DNA from: JAAZGD01 sp964383845
GTDB lineage: Bacteria; Bacillota; Clostridia; Peptostreptococcales; Anaerovoracaceae
Length of the DNA stretch: 64,000 bases
Reading direction: 5' to 3'
NCBI GenBank assembly: GCA_964383845.1
Contig: CAYLIF010000006.1
Coordinates: forward strand, 1 to 64,000
Part shown: positions 17,244-26,186 of the stretch, one piece after another
How positions within the stretch are numbered: the stretch's first letter is position 1
How the letters are laid out: each line of letters opens with the position of its first letter
The notes under the pieces: generated by a model
The model's database searches: none
What the model saw: only the letters and a program-made list of their open reading frames with translations
Told to the model about the DNA's origin: nothing
Position numbers and translations under genes: made by a program

Positions 17244-17504
17244 CTAATCTTCCAGTTCACGGTCAATTTGTTCCATTCGTTGTTTTAGCAACTCACGTTC
17301 TTCATTTAGTATTTCTTTGTCATTCGATCCAAAACCTAAACCGCCAAAGCGATTTCCGAGTCCTGCTCTAGCTCGACCGCCAAAGCCCATACCGCAGCCT
17401 CTTCCAAAAGAAAATCGTGATTGTCTTGCTCCTGGGCAAACACCCATACCTCTACCTGTAAGAGGACCTTGTCCAACTGGACCTGTTCCATCTCTACCAG
17501 CCAT
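17244..17504 (-). CDS. DUF5320-type glycine-rich small protein
   Basis: This 86-residue protein begins MAGRDGTGPVGQGPLTGRGM and then has GVCPGARQ, the recognisable opening of the DUF5320 family. It continues as a Gly/Arg/Phe-rich low-complexity segment (RGCGMGFGGRARAG) and ends in a charged coiled-coil-like helix (KEILNEERELLKQRMEQIDREL). Family members often occur near NifX/NifB-like iron-molybdenum cofactor proteins in anaerobes, but none is present here. GGAGG lies 8 nt before the ATG at 17504, which decides the start over the upstream in-frame GTG. The function is unknown. Confidence 0.7.
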   Translation of the reverse strand: MAGRDGTGPVGQGPLTGRGMGVCPGARQSRFSFGRGCGMGFGGRARAGLGNRFGGLGFGSNDKEILNEERELLKQRMEQIDRELED

Positions 17505-17615
17505 ATATAACACCTCCTTTAATATCTGTCATATGTTCTTTATGACTATATTCTACAGGAGTTAATGACATATGTCAACAACTATCAAGTAATTCACTTA
17601 TATTCCCATGCAATT

Positions 17616-18113
17616 TTACTCTTTTAATTCCAGCTCCATGTAGCGCGTTCCTTCCATAGGATGATATATATAGGGCTCAATATCCTTGAATCCAAACTTT
17701 TCATACAGTCGTTGAGCAGCCTTCATAGTTGGCAAGGTATCTAAACGAAGCTTATCATAACCCAGCTTCTTCGCCTCTTCAATTATCTCTTTAACCAACA
17801 AACCACCAATTTTATGCTGTCTATATTCCTTTCTTACATAAAGCCTTTTCATTTCACAGATTTTGTCCATATTCTTTCTCAAGGCAACACACCCAGCTAA
17901 TTGTCCGCCAATAAAGGCCAATAAAAAAGCTCCTTCTGACGGCCCATATTTTCCTGGCAAACCGCTAACCTCTTCTCGAAAGTTTTGAAAAGAGAGATCT
18001 ACACCAACTGCTTCTTCATATTCAATTAAAAGTTCCTTTGCAAGATTAATTGTTTCCTGACTATTTAAATGTTTGATTTCTATTATTGGCTGTTTATTAT
18101 CGGCTTCCAACAT
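17616..18113 (-). CDS. GNAT-family N-acetyltransferase
   Basis: This is a 165-residue GNAT protein with the acetyl-CoA loop region MKRLYVRKEYRQHKIGGLLVKEI near residue 88 (R-x-x-x-I-G-G variant of the Q/R-x-x-G-x-G/A loop). It continues with the typical C-terminal LRLDTLPTMKAAQRLYEKFGF and ends with an ERxxYME-type strand (TRYMELEL). It resembles MarR-associated or stand-alone acetyltransferases acting on small amines; the substrate is unknown. A GGGGGAG site precedes the ATG. Confidence 0.82.
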   Translation of the reverse strand: MLEADNKQPIIEIKHLNSQETINLAKELLIEYEEAVGVDLSFQNFREEVSGLPGKYGPSEGAFLLAFIGGQLAGCVALRKNMDKICEMKRLYVRKEYRQHKIGGLLVKEIIEEAKKLGYDKLRLDTLPTMKAAQRLYEKFGFKDIEPYIYHPMEGTRYMELELKE

Positions 18114-18299
18114 TCTATAACTCCCCCTATTTAGATGGTCTGATTTATTAATTATTATAGCATAACTTTTTTACTTAGTTACATGTTATTTCCATCCTGA
18201 CTAGGGTATAATTGGTCTAATAGTTATAATGATTTCAGAATTATAATGAATCAATTCGATAATTACTTTTAATTACAAAAAAATAGGAGGCATTGCTCA

Positions 18300-19397
18300 A
18301 TGATTTCAACTCTTTTTAAAAATAAACCTGCTTTACTAATGATTGTCTTAGCCCTAGTTATTCTGCTGGCAGCTATTGTTTTTTTTGCTACTAGAGATGA
18401 GCCCTTGCCTATTTTTTCAGTAAAGGAGGAACCTTATACAGAAAAAATAATCGCTGTAGGTCAATTAGGCCTCGAACAAGAAACAACTCTTGTTGCAGAA
18501 GTTAATGGAACCGTCGAAAAAATTATGGTAAACCCAGGAGAGCCTATTCTTTCGGGAGAATTATTGATAGAGATTGAAAATCAAGCCAGTTTAGAGTATG
18601 CATCTGCTAAAAGTGAATACGATAGGCTAGTCTCCCTACAATCAATTTCAAAAACCGATTATAATAATGCATCAACCCTATATAACGAGGGGGCAATTTC
18701 TAAAAGCGATATGCTTCTTAAAAAAACTGCCTACGAAACAACATTATCACAGCTTAAAGCAGCTCAATTAAACCTGCAAATATCTCAGGATAACAGAAAT
18801 AAATACAAAATTACAGTACCATGGGATTCAATTCTACTTAAAGCCTATGTGGCTCCAGGAGATTATGTTAGAAACGGAGATTCTCTAGCAGAAATCGGCA
18901 GTGTTGGTGGTTATAAGATTTTAGCAGAGCTAGACGAAAAATATTTTCCTTATATAAAAAATGATATGCCTGTTATTATTTCAGTGGGAGATGGTAAGCA
19001 AGGCGAATCAAAGGGCTTGATTAATAGCATAACTCCTCAAATAGATGGCAATACAGGTACATTCGAGATCCGGATTGCCGTGCCTAATGATTTTCCTTAT
19101 CAAGCATCCAACTTAACGGTTAATTTGGAAATTGTGTTATTAGAAAAAGATAAGGCCATAGTCATCCCTGAAATTTATTTAATTCAGGAGATCGGTGACC
19201 AAGGGGCAGTAAAGACCTATGTACTGGTTAATAATAATGGAAAAGCAGAAAAAACTCCCATTGACATTCAACCCACCCTTTCAGCAAAAATTCTGGTGCT
19301 TAAAGGGCTGAAACCAGGAGATATGCTGATCGCTCCTGAATCGGGAATAAAAGATGGGGACTCTGTAAAGAAATATAAGGAGAGTGATGCTGCTTGA
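18300..19397 (+). CDS. Efflux membrane-fusion/adaptor protein (MacA/HlyD-like)
   Basis: This is an adaptor subunit of an ABC exporter. One N-terminal membrane anchor (about residues 12-30, LMIVLALVILLAAIVFFA) precedes a barrel-sandwich domain (VNGTVEKIMVNPGEPI near 61), an alpha-hairpin with coiled-coil character (residues ~95-165, EYDRLVSLQSISKTDYNNA), and a second lipoyl-like half (LLKAYVAPGDYVRNGDSLAEIG near 180). In Gram-positives such adaptors work with MacB-type permeases without an outer-membrane channel. It overlaps the permease gene by 4 nt (TTGA). A TAGGAGG site precedes the ATG. The substrate is unknown. Confidence 0.85.
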   Translation: MISTLFKNKPALLMIVLALVILLAAIVFFATRDEPLPIFSVKEEPYTEKIIAVGQLGLEQETTLVAEVNGTVEKIMVNPGEPILSGELLIEIENQASLEYASAKSEYDRLVSLQSISKTDYNNASTLYNEGAISKSDMLLKKTAYETTLSQLKAAQLNLQISQDNRNKYKITVPWDSILLKAYVAPGDYVRNGDSLAEIGSVGGYKILAELDEKYFPYIKNDMPVIISVGDGKQGESKGLINSITPQIDGNTGTFEIRIAVPNDFPYQASNLTVNLEIVLLEKDKAIVIPEIYLIQEIGDQGAVKTYVLVNNNGKAEKTPIDIQPTLSAKILVLKGLKPGDMLIAPESGIKDGDSVKKYKESDAA

Positions 19398-20599
19398 ATT
19401 TCGAATTAAAAATGGCTCTCCGTTTTATTGGTAGTGGTCGAAGCCAAACTATTTTTATAATTGTTGGAATTGCAATTGGAGTTGCAGTTCAAATTTTTCT
19501 TGGTTCCCTGATAACAAGTTTGCAAGATAGCTTGGTAAAGGAAACTATTGGAAACAGCTCACATATTACCATAAGAAGCGAAGAGGATTATATTACTCGA
19601 GCTTTGGCAGAAGACCCTTCAAATTCTACATTTTACAGGGGAAACCTTACAGATGGAGGGCAATTCCTAGATAATTGGGCGCCCTTAGTAGATGAAATAA
19701 AGAATGACCCTACTGTAACATCTGTTTCACCAACTTTACAAGGGACTGCCTTAATTAGAAGTGGAGGTATGGATAAATCGGTTCAGATAAAGGGAATATT
19801 TTTCCAGCAAGCAGATGCTATATATGATATTAGTCCAAGAATGATAGAAGGTAATCCTATGGTTGAAGGTAATACTATTCTAATGGGCAACACTTTATCT
19901 GAAAATCTTGGAGTACAAACAGGAGATAGTGTGAATCTGTTGTTACCAAATAGCGGTACTGTTCGCCTGATAGTTGGAGGAGTCTTTGACCTACAAAATG
20001 AAAATGTAAATGGTTCCTTGCTATTTATGGATTTACGAAGAACACAAAAGTTATTTAATACTGGAGATGCCGTATCTGCCATCGAAACACAAGTTACTGA
20101 TCCATTTGATGTTGACACCATAGCTGAGAACTGGAGATCCCGATTGGGGAATGTAAAAATTGATGAGTGGAAGCAGCTAAACGCCCAACTTTTAAGCGCT
20201 CTTTCAAGCCAAAGCAGTTCATCTTACACAATACAGTTTTTCGTTATACTTTCAATAACTTTGGGAATTGCAAGCGTTCTTGCTGTATCGGTAATACAAA
20301 AGTCTAAAGAAATAGGAATTTTAAAAGCTATGGGCACAACTAAGAAGAGTGCTAGTCGTATCTTTGTCCTCCAAGGGCTAATTTTAGGCTTTTTAGGGTC
20401 AATGGTTGGGGTCATAGCAGGAATACTATTACTAAGTGCATTTAATTCGGCAGAGGGGCTTTCATTCAATATTTCATACAGATGGTCTAATGTACTTCTT
20501 CTTGCTGGCATTGCTACAGCAGCTGGAGCCATTGCGTCAGTAATCCCAGCCCGGCGGTCAGCAAACTTAAACCCTATGGAGGCAATAAAAAATGGATAA
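19394..20599 (+). CDS. FtsX/MacB-type ABC transporter permease
   Basis: This is a permease of the MacB/LolCE type. One N-terminal helix (residues ~13-33) is followed by a large extracytoplasmic MacB-PCD-like domain (about 35-275) and three C-terminal helices (from about 278) in an FtsX fold, ending in VIPARRSANLNPMEAIKNG, a typical family C-terminus. Translation most likely begins at the TTG at 19394, coupled to the adaptor stop, with AAGGAGAG upstream; an ATG at 19412 is an alternative. It overlaps the ATPase gene by 8 nt. Confidence 0.87.
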   Translation: MNFELKMALRFIGSGRSQTIFIIVGIAIGVAVQIFLGSLITSLQDSLVKETIGNSSHITIRSEEDYITRALAEDPSNSTFYRGNLTDGGQFLDNWAPLVDEIKNDPTVTSVSPTLQGTALIRSGGMDKSVQIKGIFFQQADAIYDISPRMIEGNPMVEGNTILMGNTLSENLGVQTGDSVNLLLPNSGTVRLIVGGVFDLQNENVNGSLLFMDLRRTQKLFNTGDAVSAIETQVTDPFDVDTIAENWRSRLGNVKIDEWKQLNAQLLSALSSQSSSSYTIQFFVILSITLGIASVLAVSVIQKSKEIGILKAMGTTKKSASRIFVLQGLILGFLGSMVGVIAGILLLSAFNSAEGLSFNISYRWSNVLLLAGIATAAGAIASVIPARRSANLNPMEAIKNG

Positions 20600-21353
20600 A
20601 ATATTATTAAGAGGTGAAGGCCTTACTCGTGAATATGGAACTACCATTATCACAACCGCCTTAGACCAAGTTTCCATAACTTTAAATAATCGAGAATTTT
20701 CCAGTGTAATAGGCCAATCGGGATGTGGGAAAAGTACCTTGCTCAATATGTTAGGGGCCCTTGATGAACCAACTCGTGGAACTTTAATATTCAAAGATAA
20801 AAATTTATCTGAAATGAATGATGCAGAATTGGCTGCCTTCAGGAATAAGAATATTGGTTTTATCTTTCAGTTTCATCATTTACTGCCAGAGTTTACCGCC
20901 TTAGAAAATGTTTTGTTACCTACTTGGATTGAAACACGTATTGCAGACAGGAAAAAAGAAAATCGTGCTAAGGAACTTCTTGAGTTAGTTGGTTTGGCTG
21001 ATAGAATGAGTAATATGGCTCCCAACCTATCAGGGGGGCAGCAACAAAGGGTATCAATTGCTCGAGCCCTTATTAATAATCCCAACCTTGTCCTTGCCGA
21101 CGAACCCACTGGTAATTTGGATTCTGATTCTGCAGACCAGGTATATGAGCTTCTCAGAAACATAAACAAAGAATTTGATATGTCCTTTTTAATAGTAACA
21201 CATGATCGTCATATCGCAGAAAAATCCGACCGCGTCATTGAAATGTCCGACGGCCGGATAATTAACGATTATAAAACTGCTGATAAACTCCCAGAAGAAC
21301 TATGGGAGTGTCTTGCTCCTGAGAATTGTAAGCTAATTCATCCAGATGCCTAG
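20592..21353 (+). CDS. ABC transporter ATP-binding protein (MacB/LolD-like)
   Basis: This is the ATPase of the adaptor-permease-ATPase exporter. Walker A is GQSGCGKSTLL near residue 41, the Q-loop region is FIFQFHHLLPEFTALENV, the signature is LSGGQQQRVSIARAL near 147, Walker B is LVLADEPTGNLDS near 167, and the H-loop is IVTHD near 202. The 30-residue C-terminal extension past the core ends in LAPENCKLIHPDA. The stop codon ends 1 nt before the stop of the oppositely oriented ferritin-like gene, with no terminator visible between them. Confidence 0.9.
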   Translation: MDKILLRGEGLTREYGTTIITTALDQVSITLNNREFSSVIGQSGCGKSTLLNMLGALDEPTRGTLIFKDKNLSEMNDAELAAFRNKNIGFIFQFHHLLPEFTALENVLLPTWIETRIADRKKENRAKELLELVGLADRMSNMAPNLSGGQQQRVSIARALINNPNLVLADEPTGNLDSDSADQVYELLRNINKEFDMSFLIVTHDRHIAEKSDRVIEMSDGRIINDYKTADKLPEELWECLAPENCKLIHPDA

Positions 21354-21354
21354 T

Positions 21355-21840
21355 TTAATAATCTTTCCTTATACCAAACTCTGGTGCTTCTACCCACTCA
21401 TCGCCTCTTCTTAGCATCTGAGACATTTCATCAAAAAGTTTATAATGCTCCTTTTCTTGCTCTATCAGGAAACGGAGTATTTTTTTGTCATCATCTTCCT
21501 CCGCCTTTTCTAAAAGCCCTTTATAGAAATCTATGCTTGCCTTTTCTTTTTCCATTGCTAATCTATAAAAATCAAATTGATCAGGTTGAGCTTTTATCTC
21601 AATCTCAAATTGCTCATCACCAGGATATATCTCTCTGATACACTTATCTAGATCTGTCTTCTTTAAGTCTGAAGGATTTCCCTGGATCTTTGATTCAATT
21701 ATCTCCCTGTGTTTTGCTTCTTCTTTAGCAAGGAGCCTACAAACTGCTTTTATTCCAAAATTCTCATTATTAGCCTCTTGCTCTAAATAGAATCTTTCGC
21801 CTTCACGTTCCATTTCAATAGCTGTTCTTAAAACCTCCAT
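21355..21840 (-). CDS. Ferritin-like / rubrerythrin-type diiron protein
   Basis: This 161-residue all-helical protein has two repeats of a diiron ligand pattern: E-M-E-R-E-G-E-R-F-Y near residue 9 with EEAKHREI near 40, and EKEKASIDFY near 97 with EQEKEHYKLF near 128. This fits the rubrerythrin/ferritin-like family implicated in peroxide reduction or metal handling in anaerobes. The C-terminal rubredoxin domain of classical rubrerythrin is absent. GAGGAGG lies just before the ATG. It stands directly downstream of copA on the same strand, 42 nt away, so the two may be cotranscribed. Confidence 0.75.
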   Translation of the reverse strand: MEVLRTAIEMEREGERFYLEQEANNENFGIKAVCRLLAKEEAKHREIIESKIQGNPSDLKKTDLDKCIREIYPGDEQFEIEIKAQPDQFDFYRLAMEKEKASIDFYKGLLEKAEEDDDKKILRFLIEQEKEHYKLFDEMSQMLRRGDEWVEAPEFGIRKDY

Positions 21841-21882
21841 TTTATTTCCTCCTCGTATTCAAAATAATAACTCAACTATAAC

Positions 21883-24132
21883 CTACTTGTCTTGTCTAAA
21901 GTTTTTTATCCTTAATGCATTAGATACAACGGAAACAGAACTTAATGACATAGCTGCCGCTGCAAACATTGGGTTTAACAAAGGTCCTCCAAAAATATAT
22001 AGTACACCAGCAGCAATGGGTATTCCTATTACATTATATCCAAACGCCCAAAAAAGATTTTGTTTTATGGTTCTTATTGTCCGCTTGCTAAGTTTTATAG
22101 CCGTAACTACACCATACAAATCATTTCCCATTAAAACAATATCTGCTGATTCAATGGCCACATCTGTTCCTGATCCAATGGCAATACCGATATCTCCTTG
22201 TACCAATGCAGGAGCGTCGTTTATCCCGTCCCCTACCATTGCTACTTTTTTCCCTGTTGATTGAATTCTTTTAACTTCTAGCGATTTACCTTCCGGCAAT
22301 ACACCTGCAAGAACATGATCTATCCCCACAGTTTTAGCAATTGCTTCCGCGGTTTTCTTATGGTCTCCCGTAATCATTATAACATCTAAGCCCATTTTCT
22401 TTAGCTCAGCTATTGCTTTTGCACTTCCAGGTTTAATAATATCAGCTACACCAATAATTCCTGATAGTCTTTCGTTTATACTAATATATACGGGAGTTTT
22501 TCCTTCTTGGGCTAGGTTTTCAAAATCACTTTCAAGCTCAATTACTGAGACTGCTTTTTCTTCCATTAATTTTGTGTTGCCCACAAAAACCTTGTCTCCA
22601 TCTATGTGGGCTTCTAATCCTCTGCCAGGAAGAGCCATGAAATTCGAGATCTTTTTCAAAGAGATATTCTCATCCTCTGTCCTTTTGACAATAGCATCAG
22701 CCAATGGATGCTCAGACCCTTTCTCCGCTGAGGCAGAAAGTTGAAGAAGTTCATTTCTGTCTACACCTTTGGCAACTATAACATCTGTAACTACCGGATT
22801 ACCTTCTGTAATAGTTCCTGTTTTATCAAGAATTATAGTTTCTACTTGATGTGCTCTTTCCAAAGCTTCTCCGCCTTTAAACAATATACCATATTCAGCA
22901 GCTTTGCCTGTACCCACCATAATTGAGGTCGGAGTAGCTAACCCCAAAGCACATGGGCAGGCGATAACTAATACTGCTATAAATATGGTCATTGAAAACA
23001 CCAAACTTTCCCCACTTAACATCCATCCAATAAACGAAATCAAAGCAATAACAAAAACGATGGGAACAAAAATCCCAGAAACCACATCCGCCATTCTTGC
23101 AATAGGTGCTTTTGATCCCTGTGCATCTTCAACTAGCTTTATAATCTGGGCAAGAGCTGTTTCGGAGCCTATTTTCGTTGCCTCGAACTGGATAGTGCCG
23201 TTTTTATTTATTGTTGCTCCGAAGACATTGTCCCCTTGTACTTTTTCCACAGGGATACTCTCCCCCGTTAACATTGATTCATCTATACTTGTATTCCCCT
23301 CTAGAACGACTCCATCTACAGGAATCTTTTCTCCAGGTCTTACTATAATTCTATGTCCCAACTCAACTTCATTAATGGGGATTTCATATTCTTTTCCGTC
23401 TTTTATAATTCGTGCAGTTTTAGGGCTTAATCCCATTAGTTTTTTAATGGCCTCAGAGGTCTTCCCTTTGGATTTAGCTTCCAGAAATCTGCCGAGAAGG
23501 ATTAGGGTGATAATTACTCCAGCAGTTTCGAAATATAGGTGAGGACTACCATCTAAGTTTCCTGTAAATATATTTATAACTTCATAAATACTGTATATAA
23601 TAGCTGCTGTTGTACCCATGGCAACCAAAGAATCCATATTGGGGCTCCTGTTCCAAATACCTTTATAACCCACAACATAAAACTGATTACCTACAATCAA
23701 AATTGGAATCGTTAGCAACATAAGAAATATGGCATATCTTTCTGGATAAAAGATTGGGCTTAGGAAGTCAGGAAATGGGAATGAGATAACAGAGATCATT
23801 GGAACCATAGAAAAATATAAAAGTGGTAAAGCAAATATGGCCGAAATAATAAACTTTTTCCAAAGTGTTCGGGTCTCTTTTTCTCTATACTCCTGGTCTA
23901 GATCTACATTTATTTCCAGATTAATATCTTGAGGTTCATAGCCAGCATTAATTATTTCTTTTTTAATTTCTTCTAATGTAATCTCATTTTCATTAAATAT
24001 TAATGTAGCCTTTCCAGTAGCTAAATTAACAGAGGCCTCAGAGACCCCCTGCATCTTTTCTATTACTTTCTCTACACGGGCAGAGCATGCAGCACAACTC
24101 ATCCCGTTGACTTTTATAGTTTCTTTTTTCAT
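21883..24132 (-). CDS. copA: Copper-translocating P-type ATPase
   Basis: This is a P1B-type ATPase for Cu(I) export. One N-terminal heavy-metal-associated domain carries GMSCAAC near residue 10. Eight hydrophobic helices are interrupted by the actuator loop (LTGESIPV). The membrane metal site is CPC (ACPCALGLATP), the phosphorylation site is DKTGTITEG, the nucleotide-binding HP motif is SEHPLADAI, and the hinge is GDGINDAPAL. I start at the ATG at 24132 (749 residues), with an AGAGGG site close upstream; a GTG at 24174 in the same frame is unlikely. No CsoR repressor or CopZ chaperone is adjacent. Confidence 0.93.
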   Translation of the reverse strand: MKKETIKVNGMSCAACSARVEKVIEKMQGVSEASVNLATGKATLIFNENEITLEEIKKEIINAGYEPQDINLEINVDLDQEYREKETRTLWKKFIISAIFALPLLYFSMVPMISVISFPFPDFLSPIFYPERYAIFLMLLTIPILIVGNQFYVVGYKGIWNRSPNMDSLVAMGTTAAIIYSIYEVINIFTGNLDGSPHLYFETAGVIITLILLGRFLEAKSKGKTSEAIKKLMGLSPKTARIIKDGKEYEIPINEVELGHRIIVRPGEKIPVDGVVLEGNTSIDESMLTGESIPVEKVQGDNVFGATINKNGTIQFEATKIGSETALAQIIKLVEDAQGSKAPIARMADVVSGIFVPIVFVIALISFIGWMLSGESLVFSMTIFIAVLVIACPCALGLATPTSIMVGTGKAAEYGILFKGGEALERAHQVETIILDKTGTITEGNPVVTDVIVAKGVDRNELLQLSASAEKGSEHPLADAIVKRTEDENISLKKISNFMALPGRGLEAHIDGDKVFVGNTKLMEEKAVSVIELESDFENLAQEGKTPVYISINERLSGIIGVADIIKPGSAKAIAELKKMGLDVIMITGDHKKTAEAIAKTVGIDHVLAGVLPEGKSLEVKRIQSTGKKVAMVGDGINDAPALVQGDIGIAIGSGTDVAIESADIVLMGNDLYGVVTAIKLSKRTIRTIKQNLFWAFGYNVIGIPIAAGVLYIFGGPLLNPMFAAAAMSLSSVSVVSNALRIKNFRQDK

Positions 24133-24238
24133 AATCCCTCTCTTTCTCTCAAAGTCTATTATACCTCTTATCACTTATAAACTAACACTAGAAATTTTTT
24201 TCTCCTTTAACGATAATCAGAAAACATAGATTTTCGAC

Positions 24239-24267
24239 TTGACAAGACTAAAAAATTATTGTAAAGT
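24239..24267 (+). promoter_or_regulatory. Promoter of the dapA leader
   Basis: TTGACA at 24239-24244, a 17-nt spacer and TAAAGT at 24262-24267 form a good vegetative promoter. Transcription should start near 24274, giving a leader of about 250 nt before dapA. Confidence 0.7.
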
Positions 24268-24297
24268 AGCAACAATAGAAATAAGAAAGAAGAAAAA

Positions 24298-24348
24298 ATG
24301 AATACAAACTTTATGACTTTTGCAGATAAAAAACACGGTAAGCGATAA
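24298..24348 (+). CDS. Possible short leader peptide before dapA
   Basis: A 16-codon frame, MNTNFMTFADKKHGKR, lies 24 nt after the predicted transcription start. It contains two adjacent Lys codons plus a third Lys and an Arg, which would suit a lysine-sensing leader for a DAP/lysine operon. The upstream sequence AAGAAAGAAGAAAA is purine-rich but lacks a true GGAGG site, and the Lys content is modest. I regard it as a candidate only. Confidence 0.35.
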   Translation: MNTNFMTFADKKHGKR

Positions 24349-24373
24349 CACCGCCTTCGATTAAATACATAAT

Positions 24374-24467
24374 CCAGGGCAGTGAGTTTTCTCTTGCCCC
24401 AAGGATAAAGTCAGATGAACCATGCTGATCAACGTCTTTTGGGAATACCCCAGAAGACGTTTTTTTA
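24374..24467 (+). promoter_or_regulatory. Structured 5-prime leader of dapA with intrinsic terminator
   Basis: A hairpin at 24374-24404 pairs GGGCA (24377-24381) with TGCCC (24395-24399). A strong terminator at 24431-24467 (AACGTCTTTTGGG, loop AATA, CCC-C-AGAAGACGTT, then T-run) follows before the dapA ribosome site. CCCCAA plus AAG (24397-24410) could alternatively pair with CTTTTGGG of the terminator 5-prime arm, a possible antiterminator. Nothing matches the L-box (lysine riboswitch) or T-box consensus. The signal sensed is unknown. Confidence 0.65.
24431..24467 (+). terminator. Attenuator-type intrinsic terminator upstream of dapA
   Basis: A 13-bp stem with one bulged C and a 4-nt loop is followed by seven T residues. 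It is 61 nt before the dapA start codon and downstream of a promoter with no gene longer than 16 codons between, so it must act in cis on dapA expression. Confidence 0.85.
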
Positions 24468-24527
24468 TTAGATCTATAGCTTTCTATAACTCTTTATAAC
24501 TTTTATTACCTTGAAAGGAGAACGAAA

Positions 24528-25403
24528 ATGATTGAAGGATCAATTGTAGCATTAATAACACCTTTTAACCCAGATGGAACGGTGAACTTCGATAAAATCG
24601 GAGAACTCTTGGAATGGCACATTGCAAATAAAACAGATGGTATCCTGATGTTGGGAACTACAAGCGAATCCCCAACTATGTCTCACGAGGAGGATGATGA
24701 GATATGCAAATTTGCTGTTGATGTTGTAAATAAGAGAGTTCCCATTATTGCTAGTAGTGGTTCCAACTGTACAAAAACTGTAATTCAAAAAAGCCAGAGC
24801 TTTAAAAACCTAGGTGCTGACGGGCTCTTGGCAATTTCACCATATTATAACAAAGCGAATAACCAAGGAATGTATCATCACTTTGCCGATGTGGCAGACG
24901 CTGTGGATCTTCCAATGATCTTATATAATGTACCTGGACGAACAGGTTGTAGTATCCCTGTAGATGTAGTAAAACGTTTATCTCTTCATAAAAACATCGT
25001 GGGGATAAAAGAAGCAAGTGGGGATATGAGCTATGCGGCCAAGCTTTCAACATTCATAACTCCAGATTTTGCTATTTGGAGTGGTAACGATGATATTATT
25101 CTTCCTATTCTTAGCCTTGGTGGCTCAGGAGTTATTTCAGTACTAGCTAATATTATGCCCTTAGAAACTCATCAAATGGTTAGAGATTATCTAGATGGTA
25201 ATATTGAAAAAGCTAGGAAATTCCAAATCGATTATATGCATCTTATAAATGACCTATTTATTGAAGTAAACCCTATTCCTGTTAAGGAGGCTATGAACTT
25301 AATGGGCATGGGCGTAGGTGGCTATAGAATGCCACTATGTCCAATGGGTGATGACACTAGGGAGATTCTTAGATGTGAAATGGAAAGGATGGACTTAATA
25401 TAG
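24528..25403 (+). CDS. dapA: 4-hydroxy-tetrahydrodipicolinate synthase
   Basis: This enzyme condenses pyruvate with aspartate semialdehyde, the first committed step to lysine and diaminopimelate. It has GTTSESPTMSHEED near residue 44 (Thr-Thr substrate contacts), the catalytic Tyr in YNVPGRTG near 133 and the Schiff-base Lys in VGIKEASGDM near 161. The length of 291 residues is normal. AAAGGAG lies 7 nt before the ATG. The stop overlaps the GTG start of dapB by 1 nt. Expression is probably controlled by the leader terminator upstream. Confidence 0.95.
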   Translation: MIEGSIVALITPFNPDGTVNFDKIGELLEWHIANKTDGILMLGTTSESPTMSHEEDDEICKFAVDVVNKRVPIIASSGSNCTKTVIQKSQSFKNLGADGLLAISPYYNKANNQGMYHHFADVADAVDLPMILYNVPGRTGCSIPVDVVKRLSLHKNIVGIKEASGDMSYAAKLSTFITPDFAIWSGNDDIILPILSLGGSGVISVLANIMPLETHQMVRDYLDGNIEKARKFQIDYMHLINDLFIEVNPIPVKEAMNLMGMGVGGYRMPLCPMGDDTREILRCEMERMDLI

Positions 25404-26092
25404 TGAAGATTATTGTATCTGGAAAAGGTAGAATGGGAAAAGCTATTGAAGAAACTGCAGCGGAAATGAAATCCCAAAACCCAAATAAACCATTGGAAAT
25501 AGCTTCTTTTATCGGTAGAGATCAAATCTCAGAACCCATAGCTCAGGGAGATATAATTTTAGATTTTTCAAGTCCTGGTATGGCTCTTGCCATGGCTAAA
25601 GTGGCAAAGGATAGAGAAATCCCTTTTATCACTGGTACAACTGGTTTTAGTAAGGATGAAATGGATATTTTAAAAGATATAGCCCAAGAGATACCTTTAA
25701 TGGTTAGTTTCAATTTTTCTTTGGGCATTGCACTTTTCGCAAGAATTATCAAAGAGATTCCAACGATTCTTGGGCCAACTTGGGATATAGAATTGTCAGA
25801 AACTCACCACAAGAATAAGGTCGACGCTCCAAGCGGCACAGCATTCAGGCTTTTGGAAGCTTTGGATCCTGATGAAAGCTTAAGAATTAGGGGAGCCTTA
25901 GGAGTGCATTCCTTAAGAGGTGGTACTGTTGTAGGGGAGCATACGGTAAATTTTTTCGGGCCTCATGAAACTCTATCGATAACCCATCGATCAGAGGATC
26001 GTAAAGTTTTTGCCCAAGGAGCTTTAGTAGCTTGCGAGAAGTTATTAAATAGACAACCCGGTTTTTATACCCTAGAAGAATTAATGTTTTAA
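25403..26092 (+). CDS. dapB: 4-hydroxy-tetrahydrodipicolinate reductase
   Basis: This NAD(P)H-dependent reductase acts after DapA. The N-terminal nucleotide-binding motif is GKGRMGKAI, FITGTTGFSKDE lies near residue 74, and the catalytic ELSETHHKNKVDAPSGTA (His and Lys) lies near 130. At 229 residues it belongs to the shorter form of the family. The GTG start at 25403 is coupled to the dapA stop (TAGTG), with AAAGGATGG upstream. A bidirectional terminator follows. Confidence 0.93.
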   Translation: MKIIVSGKGRMGKAIEETAAEMKSQNPNKPLEIASFIGRDQISEPIAQGDIILDFSSPGMALAMAKVAKDREIPFITGTTGFSKDEMDILKDIAQEIPLMVSFNFSLGIALFARIIKEIPTILGPTWDIELSETHHKNKVDAPSGTAFRLLEALDPDESLRIRGALGVHSLRGGTVVGEHTVNFFGPHETLSITHRSEDRKVFAQGALVACEKLLNRQPGFYTLEELMF

Positions 26093-26116
26093 GAAAGTTT
26101 GCTAGAAGATATATAG

Positions 26117-26158
26117 AGCCAAAGGATTATGCTTAAAAATTTATCCTTTGGCTTTTAT
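26117..26158. terminator. Bidirectional terminator between dapB and dapL
   Basis: AGCCAAAGGAT and ATCCTTTGGCT form an 11-bp perfect stem, flanked by T-rich sequence on the plus side and A-rich sequence on the other. It separates the convergent dapAB and trmB-lysA-dapL units. Confidence 0.8.
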
Positions 26159-26186
26159 TTTGTCGTTAAAATTTTACCTTATTAAA

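Noticed and set aside
22904..23542. A 212-codon open frame on the plus strand opposite copA
   Set aside because: It lies wholly within copA on the other strand, with no ribosome site and no recognisable protein motif; it is a composition shadow of the real gene.
24274..24467. Lysine riboswitch (L-box) upstream of dapA
   Set aside because: Expected for dapA in Firmicutes, but I do not find the L-box conserved blocks; kept instead as an unassigned leader.
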